A stretch of 64,000 nt of DNA, taken from assembly GCF_910594005.1 (NCBI RefSeq), contig NC_057826.1, positions 27,437,501-27,501,500 on the forward strand. Reading direction: 5' to 3'. This document shows, one piece after another, positions 23,501 through 33,840 of this stretch (within the stretch, counting starts at the first letter, position 1; every line of letters begins with the position of its first letter). A model generated the notes under the pieces. The model ran no database searches, had not been told where the DNA came from, and saw only the letters and a list, made by a program, of their open reading frames with translations. This DNA is from Cervus elaphus. Taxonomy: Eukaryota; Chordata; Mammalia; Artiodactyla; Cervidae. The position numbers and the translations under genes are program-made.

Positions 23501-24488
23501 CCCTAAGACTCCTTCAGACATTAGCAAAGGCACTGTAAAATGTTTATGGCAAAGACACTCCTACAGTTTTGGTTTTCCCTTCTTATTCCCTCTCCCACAT
23601 CTTCTCTCCTTTTCCAGTTTCAGTTGCTTTTCATGGTTATTCTCTTATTCCCTCAATCCTGCAAAAAAAACAAAAAGAAACTCATTTGTGTAGATTGTGA
23701 TTTTTGGAAGGTTACTTTAAGGAGATAATGTCCTAGCAGACAAGTTGGGGGCCCGGGGGTGGGGGGAGGGTGGGTGCGACAGGAAGATATTTTCCCATCT
23801 GATTTCAGTCCTTTCACTCTAAACATTAGGTCATTTTATGTTAAATATCCAATTTCTGCAGTGCAACAACTCTGCAGCATTTTAAAAGTAAGTCAAAAAT
23901 TTTATAACATAGGTAAAATGCAAAGAGAGAGAGAATGCAAAAAATTATATAAAATGCTCTTTTAAGTTCTAAATTATTAAAGGTAATTAATTGGCTTCAA
24001 CCCAAAGCTGCAGTCCAAAATCCTTAGCCTTTGAAAGAGTTGATTTTTAGAAAATTGTGTAATTTTGCTTCTCTCCCCATAAGTGCCAAATCAGAGAGAA
24101 GCACAGGAAACAGAGTCAAGGAAGAGTCTTAATTTCTGAGAATACACACTTTTAAGAAAAAAAAAATTTTTTTAAGTATTTACAAAGTTTTGAAATGACA
24201 GTTTTATACATACAAAGGATTTTATGTAACAGGTATAGTACAAAGAGTTTAAAACCTAAACATTCATGAACCTATCTCCAGCTAAAAATAGAGCATTTCA
24301 TTCTCTTTTACAGCCATCTCTGAAGCCATCTTCAGAGAAAAGGAAAAAAAAAAAGATTAAAAAAAATGAAATTACCTCAGACCAACTCCTGCTCACATGA
24401 AGGTGACCTCAATTACCCAAGGAAGCTCTCAGCTTAACCTCCAAAATAATATGGCAACCATCTTAAATTACATACCTGAGACAGAACC
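23501..24488. other. Unassigned sequence with a G-rich core
   Basis: No gene is recognised. It contains the G-run cluster at 23747-23774. The 24150-24310 stretch resembles an L1 3' UTR only vaguely. Confidence 0.45.
23747..23774 (+). other. G-quadruplex motif
   Basis: Five runs of G on the plus strand (5, 5, 6, 3 and 3 bases) are separated by loops CCC, T, A and T. This exceeds the usual G3+N1-7 rule and favours a parallel quadruplex. No transposon explains it and the flanks are AT-rich. Confidence 0.85.
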
Positions 24489-24878
24489 ATGGGGAAAGAA
24501 CCAACCTCAGAAAATGGGCCCCCTGAAGCTACAGAAAGCACTGAGACACTTAGCCCCACCATTTTTCAAATCTTAAATAATTTGGTAAAATATAAATTTC
24601 AGGTGAGACTCAACAGAAACTGTCCCTTGATGCTGGTCCTGCTAAAAGAAGCCAGGATGAAACCCTGGGTTAATGACTTTAACATACTCCCTGGAAGAAT
24701 GATATTTTTTTTTTGCTGCCCAAGCTATGATGTATTTTCTTTCCTATTAAGTGGGAAAGAAAAGCTGACAGAATTTAATAAAAATTTGTCTCTATCTATA
24801 AACAATTCTAAACCAGATAAAACAACAAACCTACTTTGGCACCTATTACTTAAGCTCTTCAGAGATGTTAACCCCTAA
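24489..24878 (+). other. Unassigned 129-codon open frame
   Basis: An ATG-started frame of 129 residues (MGKEPTSENGPPEATESTET...) in which I recognise no family. It has an ATGGGG context with CC before the ATG. There is a poly-T tract encoding IFFFCCP in the middle, no signal peptide and no splice evidence. At this length in AT-rich DNA it may be chance, or a remnant of an old element. I do not call it a gene. Confidence 0.15.
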
Positions 24879-25800
24879 ATCCTCACAAACCAACTTGAAA
24901 AAGAAAAGTTTGTATTTCAGTTGCCCATGTAGGACTGACTCATTGAATCCCAAATTAAAACATGCCTCAGGCAACAAAAACATTTTTGTGTTGCTATTTC
25001 TCTAGTGTCTGACTGTAATGTGGGATATGTCAAAAGCTTCTTGAATATCCAGACTGCAAGTTTCAATGAAATAATTAATACTATCAAAATGTGGTTTCTT
25101 TTCTCTCCAGAAATTCCTCTAAAGTTTGATTCTTTTTTTCTTTTTTTGGCCAGACTAAAGCTCTTTTGAGGGTCTAGCTTTGAGGAAGCTGATTATTATA
25201 ATGCTCATACTCTTGCAATAGAAGATTATCTTGGAATTCAAAGGAACACATAATGGACACTGAGATTTTCTGAAAACTCCTTATAAATAGGAAATTAATA
25301 CATAAATAGTAGACATAAAACTTAACCATACAAACTTGAGCATTGAAAAGATTATATCCCTTCCATATTTCTACTCTTGTTAAAAAAAAAACCATTTAAC
25401 ATCTTTATCTAAACAGAAAACCAACATGATGTGAAAACTGCAACAGATGTTGCTCTGTATCAAGACTTAGAAGATTAGGATCTATGTGGTCAAAGTTGAT
25501 TTCTTCCTTGAAAGACTTGGGAAAATATTCCTGCCTGAGTGATTCCAGGATTATACTCTGTCACCTAAAAAAAAGATCACATAGCATGTAAAAGTGCTTT
25601 GACCATTGCAAAAACACTACATACATGTGACCTTTTAGAGAGACTTCTCTTTTCCATTTCTATGCCTTAACTTTTGTCCTCATCAGTTAAAATAATTCTC
25701 ATGATAGTAGTTCGATTTTAGTGGCAAAGGCATTTCTTCAAATGTAATCTAATTTCACAATAAACAAGATCAGAAATTAATATTAAATATTTATGGGAGG
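24879..25800. other. Unassigned sequence
   Basis: Nothing recognised apart from short T-runs (25130-25150) and an A-run (25381-25391). A short TATG/CACA patch lies at 25808-25845. Confidence 0.4.
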
Positions 25801-25867
25801 GAAAACAGATATATGTGTATATGTATGTGTACACACACAACACATTACAGGTATTTGGGTAGAGATG

Positions 25868-26305
25868 GTGTATTAGCATTCTCCAGAGAAAGAGAACAAT
25901 GGGGGCTAATAAAAGATTGAAAGAAAGATGGATGGGTGGATGGATGGATGGATAGATAGATGAGACTGAGAAATCTCTTGATCTTCTGTCTGCAAGCTGG
26001 AGACCCAGAAAAGCTGGATGTGTAATTCCAGTCTGAGTCCAAGGCCAGAAAACCAGAGGAGCCGATGATGTAAATTCTAGTCCAAATGCAAGTGAAGACT
26101 GATGTCCCAGATCAAGTGGACAGGAAGAAAAGGAACAAATCCTTCCTTGCTCTAGTGTTTTGTTCTATTCAGGCCTTCGACAGATTGAATGGTGCCCACT
26201 CACACTGGGGAGGGTGAATGTCCTCACAGACATACCAAGAAATAATGTTTAATCTGCATACACCATAGCCCAGTCAAGCTGATACATACAATTAATCATC
26301 ACAGA
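25868..26305 (-). mobile_element. MLT2-like ERVL LTR
   Basis: On the minus strand it begins TGTGATGATTAAT and includes CTTGACTGGGCTATGG, GGCCTGAATAGAACAAAA and CTGGGTCTCCAGCTTGC, ending TTCTCTGGAGAATGC. That order fits MLT2-type LTRs of the ERVL group as I recall them. A GGAT/GATA microsatellite has expanded at 25928-25965 where the consensus has TATA repeats. No internal retroviral genes lie next to it. Confidence 0.65.
25928..25965 (+). repeat. (GGAT)n/(GATA)n microsatellite
   Basis: Short tandem tetranucleotide run GATGGATGGGTGGATGGATG followed by GATAGATA, inside the LTR. Confidence 0.9.
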
Positions 26306-26764
26306 TGGAAACACCATTAGCTATCCAGGTTTTGTCTTCTCTAAATCTGCTTTTACCTCTATCTTGGTTGACTTACACCACCAGATTTCCTTACCTAAAT
26401 TTCATTCAGCCTCATTTCTAATCCTTTCTTCCTTCTTTGAACTAGGTTAGGCTTGTTCTTGGCCATCACTTCAAACTGCTAAACTTCTTACTGAATCTGT
26501 AGGCTTTCTTCCCACCCACCTCAAAATCTGCATTTTTAAACATTCTATCTTGCTATGGCCAGCTGTATAGTCAGCCCTTTTATGTTTTCCCCTTGCTCTT
26601 TTTAGATCCTCTCTCTCACAACTTCATTCTTCATGTTTTCCTTTCCAGATTTCCTTGATGTTCATGGACATTCTTTTGTGTCCTCACTCTTAAAAGCATC
26701 CTTTGATTCTGCTTCCCTTTCACTGGACTCACTCATTTTAAATTCTTCACTGCAAAATTCAGCC
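26306..26764. other. Unassigned pyrimidine-rich sequence
   Basis: T/C-rich on the plus strand. It could be part of the same L2 as 29471-30630, split by the BovB insertion, but the match is too weak to claim. Confidence 0.4.
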
Positions 26765-26901
26765 TTGAATGAAGAAAGTAGGGAAAACCACTAGATCATT
26801 CAGGTATGATCTAAATCAAATTCCTTATGATTATACAGTGGAAGTGACAAATAGATTCAAGGGATTATATCTGAGTGCCTGAAGAACTATGGATGGAGGT
26901 T

Positions 26902-26929
26902 CATAACATAACACACATGTTATGTTATG
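26902..26929 (+). repeat. Perfect 11-bp inverted repeat
   Basis: CATAACATAAC and GTTATGTTATG are separated by a 6-base loop. A direct copy of GGAGGTTCATAACATA follows at about 26929-26944. Together they look like a local template-switch duplication inside the BovB. Confidence 0.9.
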
Positions 26930-27387
26930 GAGGTTCATAACATAGCACATCATAACATTATACAGGAAGTGGTGATCAAAACCATCCCCAAGAAAAAGAA
27001 ATGCAAAAAGGCAAACTGGTTGTCTGAGGAGGCCTTACAAATATCTGAGGAAAGAGAAGTGAAAGGCAAAGGAGAAAAGACAAGATATATCCATCTGAAT
27101 GCAGAGTTCCAAAGAAAAGCAAGGAGAGAAAAGAAAGCCTTCCTCAGTGATCAATGCAAAGAAATATAGGAAAACAATAGAATGGGAAAGACTAGAGATC
27201 TCTTCAAGAAAATTAAAGACACCAAGGGAACATTTTATTTATTTGCATTTTATTGCAAAAATGGGCACAATAAAGGACAGAAACGGTATGGACCTAACAG
27301 AAGCAGAAGATATGAAGAAGAGGTGGCAAGAATACACAGAAGAACTGTAAAAAAAAAGATCTTAATGACCCAGAAAACCAAGATGAT

Positions 27388-28300
27388 GTGATCATTCACC
27401 TAGAGCCAGACATACTGGAATGTGAAGTCAAGTGGGCCTTAGGAAGCATCACTACAAACAAAGCTAGTGTAGGTGATAAAATTCCAGCTGAGCTACTTCA
27501 AATCCTAAAAGATAATGCTGTGAAAGTGTTGCAGTCAATATGCCAGCAAATTTGGAAAACTCAGCAGTGGCCACAGGACTGGAAAAGGTCAGTTTTTATT
27601 CCAATCTCAAAGAAAGGCAATGCCAAAGAATGTTCAAACTACTGCACAATTGCACTTATTTCACATGCTTAAAAGTAATGCTCAAAATTCTCCAAGCTAG
27701 ACTTCAGCAATACGTGAACTGAGAACTTCCAGATGTTCAAGCTGGATTTTAAAAAGTCAGAGGAACCAGAGATCAAATTGCCAACATCAGTTGGATCATA
27801 GGAAAAGCAAGAGAATTCCAGGAAAACATCTGCATCATTGACTATGCTAAAGCCTTTGACTGTGTGGATCACAACAAACTGAGTAATATTCTTAAAGAGA
27901 TGGGACTATCAGACCACCTTAACTGCCTCCTGAGAAATCTGTATGAAAGTCAAGAAGCAACAGTTAGAAATGGACATGAAAAAACAGACTGGTTCCAAAT
28001 TGGGAAAGGATCATGTCAAAGCTGTATATTGTCACATGACTTATTTAACTTATATGCAGAGTACATCATATGAAATGCTGGACTGGATGAAGCACAGTTG
28101 GAATCAAGATCACCAGGAGAAGTATCAATAACCTCAGATATGCAGATAACAACACCCTCATAGCAGAAAGCAAAGAAGAACTAAATAATCTCTTGATGAA
28201 AGTGAAAGAGGAGAGTGAAAAACCTGGCTGAAAACTTAATATTCAAAAAACTAAGATCATGACATCCAGTCCCGTCGCTTCATGCTAAATAGATAGGGAA
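27388..28300 (+). pseudogene. BovB reverse transcriptase, inactive
   Basis: Broken RT of the plus-strand BovB. Pieces in different frames give LGSITTNKASVGDKIPAELL and PQDWKRSVFIPISKKGNAKE (27388-27672), AKAFDCVDHNKL at about 27846, and DWFQIGKGSCQSCILSHDLF to 28073. The active-site motif at 28139-28150 reads YADN instead of YADD, so a metal-binding aspartate is lost in addition to the frameshifts. Confidence 0.87.
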
Positions 28301-28851
28301 ACAATGGAAACTGTGACAGACTTTATTTTCTTGGGCTCCAAAATCACTGCAGATGGTGACTGCAGCCATGAAATTAAAAAACGCTTACTCCTTGAAGGAA
28401 AAACTATGACAAACCTAGACAGCATTTTAAAAAGCATAGACATTACTTTGCTGACAAAGGTTCATTTAGTCAAAGCTATGGTTTTTTCAGTAATCATGTA
28501 TGGATGTGAGAGTTGGACCATAAAGAAAGCTGAGCTCTGAAGAACTGATGCCTTTGAACTGTGATGTGGAGGACTCTGGAGAGTCCCTTGGACTGCAAGG
28601 AGATCCAACCAGTCCATCCTAAAGGAAATCAGTCCTGAATATTCATTGGAAGTATTGACGCTGAAGCTGAAGCTCCAATACTTTGGCCACCTGATACGAA
28701 GAACTGACTCATTAGAAAAGCCCCTTGATGCTGGTGAGAGAGTAAATTCCTAGGTAGGTTGATAAGAAGTCCAGGGTTCCTGAGGAGGAGAAAGGGGTCC
28801 AGAGCCCTTGAGAAGGAGAAAGTAGTCTGGGGCTCTCAAGGAGATAAGAAC

Positions 28852-28901
28852 ATTTTCTACATTGCTTTTTTTTTTTTAATTATTATTTTCTACATTGCTT
28901 T
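28852..28901 (+). repeat. 17-bp direct repeat around a T-tract
   Basis: ATTTTCTACATTGCTTT occurs at 28852-28868 and 28885-28901, with a T-run and AATTATT between. This is the form expected of a target-site duplication around an antisense insertion that kept only its poly-A tail. Confidence 0.75.
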
Positions 28902-29084
28902 GTTTTGGTCAGTATAACAAAGTATCTTGCTGGAGGACATGTTTCTCCTTAACAAGAAGGCTTTCTGACTAATCTTGTTATTTTAAGAAGTATGTTGTAG
29001 GAGTGGGTCTGGTAAGACCTTTCTATTGCTAATTCTAATCTTGTTAATTTAAGAGGTATGTTGTGGGAGTGAGTCTGGTAAAAG

Positions 29085-29091
29085 TATATAA
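29085..29091 (+). promoter_or_regulatory. LTR TATA box
   Basis: TATATAA in the context AAAGTATATAAGGCC, between the U3 repeats and the presumed R start. This is the usual position for a retroviral core promoter. Confidence 0.7.
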
Positions 29092-29178
29092 GGCCTTGGT
29101 AAGACTAGTGAGTGGGGGCATTCTCTGCCCCCTTCCGATGTCTATGTCAGAATATTTCTCTGTCTCTTTTCTTACTTT

Positions 29179-29184
29179 AATAAG
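29179..29184 (+). terminator. LTR polyadenylation signal, altered
   Basis: AATAAG in ACTTTAATAAGTCTTTGC, about 90 bp after the TATA box. The usual signal is AATAAA, so it may be weak. Confidence 0.55.
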
Positions 29185-29470
29185 TCTTTGCTACACAAAG
29201 CCTCTTGAGTGATCAAGCCTGGTTCCAGGTCCTGAAGCTAAATCGTCTTCAGAGATCATGAATTCCACATCATTCACCACATATCACTGGAAAAGATTGA
29301 AGGAGGAGGAAAAGGGGAGGACAGAGGATGAGATGGTTGGATGGCATCATCCTCTCAATGAACATGATTTTGAGCTAGCTCCAGAAGTTGCTGATGGACA
29401 GGGAAGCCTGGCATGCTGCAGTCCATGGGGTTGCAAGGAGCTGGACATAACTGAACTGAATGTCACAAAA

Positions 29471-30630
29471 AACTGTCTTTGTTCACTATCTTTCCATTCT
29501 TTGTTTTTTACTCCCACACTTTAGGAAGTTTTACTTCAGCCATCATATTGCCTTGAGTCTGCCCCACCAATGACACTAATGCCTACAAATCAGAATGATC
29601 CACTCCTGCCTTTTGCAATCCATTCAACTTGGCTTCCTTATGGCCTGGACCACTCCTGCCTCTTCCTGCCTTTTTGGTTCACTGCACTTCCTTCTTTGAT
29701 GTTTCCACTTCTTAAGCTACTAAACACTGGTATTTCACAAAGTATCCTCCTTAGTAATTGCTGTATTTTCTTTCTCTGGACACCTACATCCACTCCTATA
29801 AACCTAACACTTAATCTGGTGCAGAGGACTCCCAGATCTATATTATCAAATTTGACTTCTCTTGACCCGAGTTCAGAATTTCCAACAGTTATCAGGACAT
29901 CTTCACTTCTAGCCTAAAACTCGATCTACAAACAACTGATACTATTTCTTCAGTGTTACTGACATCTCTTCCCTCATCCCTACTGCCATTGTATTCATTT
30001 GAGGCCCCTTCAGGTTTTACTTGGACTATTGTGAAAGACTTGAAACCAACCCTATTTCTCTGTTCCCAGTATAGCCCCAGGCTTTATCCTCCTAAAGCAC
30101 TATTGTGATCTTGACCTTGATTTGCTCAAGCACTGCTGATGTTTCCTGACTTTCTATAACAATTAAGCTGACATTCCTTAACATATCTGTGGTCACTCCA
30201 TTTTTATCTCCTGTTAAAATCTTTCTTCCAGTACTCCCACTTCTAGCCTCAAACCATAATACTAGTTGTCATTCTCCAAATTTTATAATTGCTTCTGTTA
30301 ACTTTCATTGCTCCTTTTGGTCCTTTTGACAGCGTATCCCACCCTAATTTACAGTTTATATACAAAAGCAAGTTCAACTCTAATCCCCTTAAATGGTTCC
30401 CTAATTGTCCCACTTAAGTTTTATTGTCCTCCTTTTTATGTTTGTAGGACACTTTCACCATGTAAGCATAGTTGTAACTTGAATTTTACTGTCTATATGT
30501 CCACTTGCTCCCCCAGACTCTCAGCTCCCTTAAAGCAAGAAGAATGTTATTGATCATTAAATTCCTCCACATAACAGTACTTTGTACACTAGGAATTTAA
30601 TAAAAAATATTTTAGATTGAAATGTTTCTC
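29471..30630 (+). mobile_element. L2 LINE 3' region, diverged
   Basis: Landmarks in L2 order: CTCCCAGATCTATATTATCA, TTACTTGGACTATTGTGAAA, TTTGCTCAAGCACTGCTGAT, GACTCTCAGCTCCCTTAAAG, GTACTTTGTACACTAGGAAT then TTAATAAAAAATATTTTAGA. The C/T-rich composition also fits. The best match is from about 29800 rightwards, and the left part is less certain. Confidence 0.6.
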
Positions 30631-31700
30631 ATGAAAAGATTTTTATATCCCTGAGCAGTACAACCAAATGACCTTAATTAACAGCAAAGACAATCTGTTA
30701 GCATGTGTTTAGAAATGCTAAACGCTGAATTAAAGTTTTTGATTATGGTACCTCAAAATTTCCTTAATTTATAAAATTCTTTAGTTTTTTGGGAGCATTT
30801 TAGCATTGCCATTAGTATTATTTTAATAATTGCTCAACAAATATTTGTGGGGCAAATGTCCAGTGAATATATTGTTATAGGAGTTCATTTCTATTTTATT
30901 AGAAAGTGAAAATTATATTGCCTAAGAGAGGCTTAAAAGGAAACTTTTAGCTCAAGTTCTAGCAGAGGCGGCCCATTTCACACCTGACTAATAAAGTGCT
31001 GCAGGGATGGCTTCCAAGAACTGTTTTCCTTTTCCTGCAGGGCAGTTACTCTCCAGAGAATGGCTTCATTTTCTCACAACTGTCATCTTTTAACCTTATT
31101 TTAAAAATCAAATCCATGGGAAAAAAAAAACAAAACCCTGCTTTTCCAGCAGGTGCAAAGGAACAGGCTTTAGCGGGAGCCAGCAGAAGTGATTTCCTAA
31201 TGCCATCATTTCATGTAGATTAGCCAAGACTACAGGGTGGTGCCTTCACTCTTCAGGTACTGTTTAATCTAGAGTGTGCATTTCAGAGCCAGTCCATTGT
31301 AGCAATCACTGTGACATCTCATATCTGCTTAATTACCGGGTTGTAAATGCACTGTCTCTGGTTAAATCCAAGTCATTTTTCTTCCAGCCACATACTGCTG
31401 GATATCAAGGAAACATTTCATTAACAATAAGAATGACTTTCATTTTTTCTTTCGCTTTCAGGTTTTTGAAGAATTCTTTAAATGAAAAAGCTAGCAAAAC
31501 TTGATTTTCATTTCAGCTCACTGTCACTTTGATTTATTCTCTAAGCAACAAATGAATGGGAACATAGAGCAAGCAATAAAAATGACATTGTTTTTTTTTT
31601 CTTTTTCAAAGAACAGTCTCATTTTGGCTCAAAGAAGCTTCTTCTTTGGTGAGCCAAAGTATTGATCTGAAATTAAATTTACCTATGACTAGAGAATTTT
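30631..31700. other. Repeat-free block, candidate conserved non-coding element
   Basis: No transposon signature is visible over about 1 kb in a window otherwise full of repeats. The core 30960-31560 has more even composition and many homeobox-type cores (GCTTAATTACCGG, TTCATTAACAAT, GACTAATAAAG). It has no long open frame. Conservation is an inference from appearance and could not be tested. Confidence 0.3.
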
Positions 31701-31904
31701 ACCTGTTTTACTACTAAAAGTTTTTTTTTTTCTATTGAGAATCGATATGTGTGTATGTCTCTGTGTGTTTTATCTGTGGTTACAGATGTATACATATATA
31801 TATATCTCACACTAAAGAGCAAAAATATTTATCTGATCCACCCTATTTTTAATTCTCACAGCCCTTATTTATTTATTACTCACTGAAGTCTTTACAAGTC
31901 AGAG

Positions 31905-32175
31905 TGAAACAGTACAGAATAGGAGTTAAGAACACTTTTAACTGGATTAAAACTCTGATCACTTTATTTCATAGCTCTAAAGTCTTGGACATTTACTGCC
32001 ATCTCATAATCAGATGCTTAATCTATTTGAGAGGAATAATATTACTGTGTGGAATTTTTTTTTTTTTTTTTTTACTGTGTGGAATTTTATGAACATTGTG
32101 TAGTGACATATGTAAAGCATAAATATCAAGCCTAGAACACAGGGGTAGCCAGGAATGATAATGACTATGATTAAT
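31905..32175 (+). mobile_element. MIR SINE
   Basis: ACAGAATAGGAGTTAAGAAC, ATCTATTTGAGAGGAATAAT and ATATGTAAAGCATAAATATC follow the MIR order from the tRNA-like head to the L2-related tail. A T-tract duplication interrupts it at 32042-32088. Confidence 0.7.
32042..32088 (+). repeat. 17-bp direct repeat around a T-tract
   Basis: TTACTGTGTGGAATTTT occurs at 32042-32058 and 32072-32088, with only T residues between. It fits a target-site duplication around a tail-only antisense retro-insertion in the MIR. Confidence 0.75.
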
Positions 32176-32309
32176 CAAGGCACTGTCATGCAAAATTGGA
32201 AAAGGTCATGAGTAACATGCATCCAGTATATATGGAGTCTCCATCCTAGCCCCAACTGCCATCTTACTGAGTGGCTTCCTCAATTCCTGGGATGCTGAGT
32301 TGTATAAGC

Positions 32310-33335
32310 TGTTTATGTGTTGGATTTTAACCCCTTTTTTTGTCAGAGCATTTGCAAATATTTTCTCCGGTTCAGTACATTATCTTTTTGTTTTTTTATG
32401 GTTTCCTTTGATGTGCAAAAGTTTTCTTTAAGCTTAATTACATCCCATTTGCTTATTTTTGCTTTTATTTTCTTTGTTTTAGGAGATCGTTCCAAAAACA
32501 TCACTATGATTTATGTTACAGAGTGGTCTGCCTGTATTTTTCCTCTAGTTTTATGGTATCTGATCTTACATTTAGGTCTTTAATTCATTTTGAGTTTATA
32601 TTTGTGTATGTTGTTAGAGAATATTCTAATTTCATTCTTTTACATGTAGTTGTCCAGTTTCCCAAATACCAGTTATGAAAGAGACTGTCTTTCCTCAGTT
32701 GCATATTCTTGCCCACTTTGTTGTAGATTGACCTTAAATTCGTGGGTTTATTTATGGACTCTATATTCTGTTCGCTTGATCTATATTTCTGTTTTTGTGC
32801 CAGTACCAACACTGTTTTGATGACCGTAGATATGTAATATAGTCTGAAATCAGGGAGCATGATTCCTCCAGCTCTGTTCTTCTTCTCGAGATGTTTTGGC
32901 TATTTGGGGTCCTTTCTGTTTCCATACAAATTTTAAAATTATCTGTTTTAGTTCTGTGAAAAATGCCATTGGAATTGCATTGAATCTGTAGATTGCTTTT
33001 GGTAATATGAACATTTTAACAATATTGATTCTTCCATTCCAAGGACATGGTATATCTTTTCATCTTTTAGTGGGTCATCTTCAATTTCTTTCATTAGCAT
33101 GTGATAGTTTTCCAAGCACAGGTCTTTTGCCTCCTTAGGTCAGTTTATTCCTAGGTATTTTATTCTTTTTGATGTGATAGTACATGAGTTTTTTTCTTTA
33201 CTTTCTCTTTCTGAGAAAGTTTGTTGTTAGTTTATAGAAACACAACAGATTTCTGTATATTAGTTTTGTTTCCTGAAACTTTACCGAATTCATTGATGAG
33301 CTCCAGTAGTTGGCATCTTCAGCGTTTTCTATGCT
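32310..33335 (-). mobile_element. Antisense old L1M ORF2 segment
   Basis: The plus strand reads as reversed L1 ORF2 (TGATTCCTCCAGCTCTGTTC, AATTGCATTGAATCTGTAGA, TTCCTAGGTATTTTATTCTT). The minus strand encodes fragments such as FHNWYLGNWTTTCKRMKLEY. Decayed and without ends. Confidence 0.85.
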
Positions 33336-33364
33336 TAGCAAGAACATGAACCTTCTAATGACTT

Positions 33365-33540
33365 TTTGTGGTACTTAGACTAAAATCCATAGCCTGCCAT
33401 AACTTACCAGATCCTATGAGATTAAATATTTGTCACCCTTATTCTTATTTGTCCCATCATATGTTTCATTCAGCTAATCTAAACAATGAATTCAGCACTT
33501 GTAGCATTACCTGGAATACACAGTACTTAAATATGTATTC
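33365..33540 (+). mobile_element. Possible L2 remnant beside Bov-A2
   Basis: CTAAAATCCATAGCCTGCCA and TACCAGATCCTATGAGATTA resemble L2 near its 3' end, and AGTAAATGAATATATAGATG after the SINE (33826-33845) resembles the L2 tail. The match is weak. Confidence 0.35.
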
Positions 33541-33813
33541 TGCTGCTGCTGTTAAGTCGCTTCAATCGTGTCCAACTCTGTGCGACCCCATAGACAGCAG
33601 CTCACCAGGCTCCGCCGTCCCTGGGATTCTCCAGGCAAGAACACTGGAGTGGGTTGCCATTTCCTTCTCCAATGCATGAAAGTGAAAAGTGAAAGTGAAG
33701 TTGCTCAGTCGTGTCCGACTCTTAGCGACCCCATGGACTGCAGCCTACCAGTCTCCTCCATCCATGGGATTTTCCAGGCAAGAGTACTGGAGAGGGTTGC
33801 CATTGCCTTCTCC
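33541..33813 (-). mobile_element. Bov-A2 dimeric SINE
   Basis: Two Bov-A monomers in tandem on the minus strand, joined by the ATGAAAGTGAAAAGTGAAAG linker near 33676-33700, with a (CTG)n left end. The flanks AAATATGTATTC (33529-33540) and AAATATGTGTTC (33814-33825) are a 12-bp target-site duplication with one mismatch. Confidence 0.95.
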
Positions 33814-33840
33814 AAATATGTGTTCAGTAAATGAATATAT

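Larger units (their letters stand above)
28735..29286 (+). mobile_element. Solo ERV LTR, 552 bp, TG...CA
   Basis: An LTR beginning TGAGAGAG and ending ATATCA, flanked by CTGG on both sides (28731-28734 and 29287-29290). This is a 4-bp target duplication, as gammaretrovirus-like elements make. BovB is continuous across it. It has a TATA box, an altered polyadenylation signal and a 45-bp direct repeat in U3 (28971-29015 and 29037-29081). There are no internal genes, so it is a solo LTR left by LTR-LTR recombination. Family name not assigned. Confidence 0.88.
26765..29470 (+). mobile_element. BovB LINE, 5'-truncated, split by a solo LTR
   Basis: A plus-strand BovB starting in the linker (GAAGAAAGTAGGGAAAACCA) and running through RT to the 3' tail near 29460. 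The solo LTR at 28735-29286 divides it, and BovB sequence resumes at 29291 with AAAAGATTGAAGGAGG. Frameshifts and stops break the ORF. It carries an inverted plus direct duplication at about 26890-26950. Confidence 0.93.
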
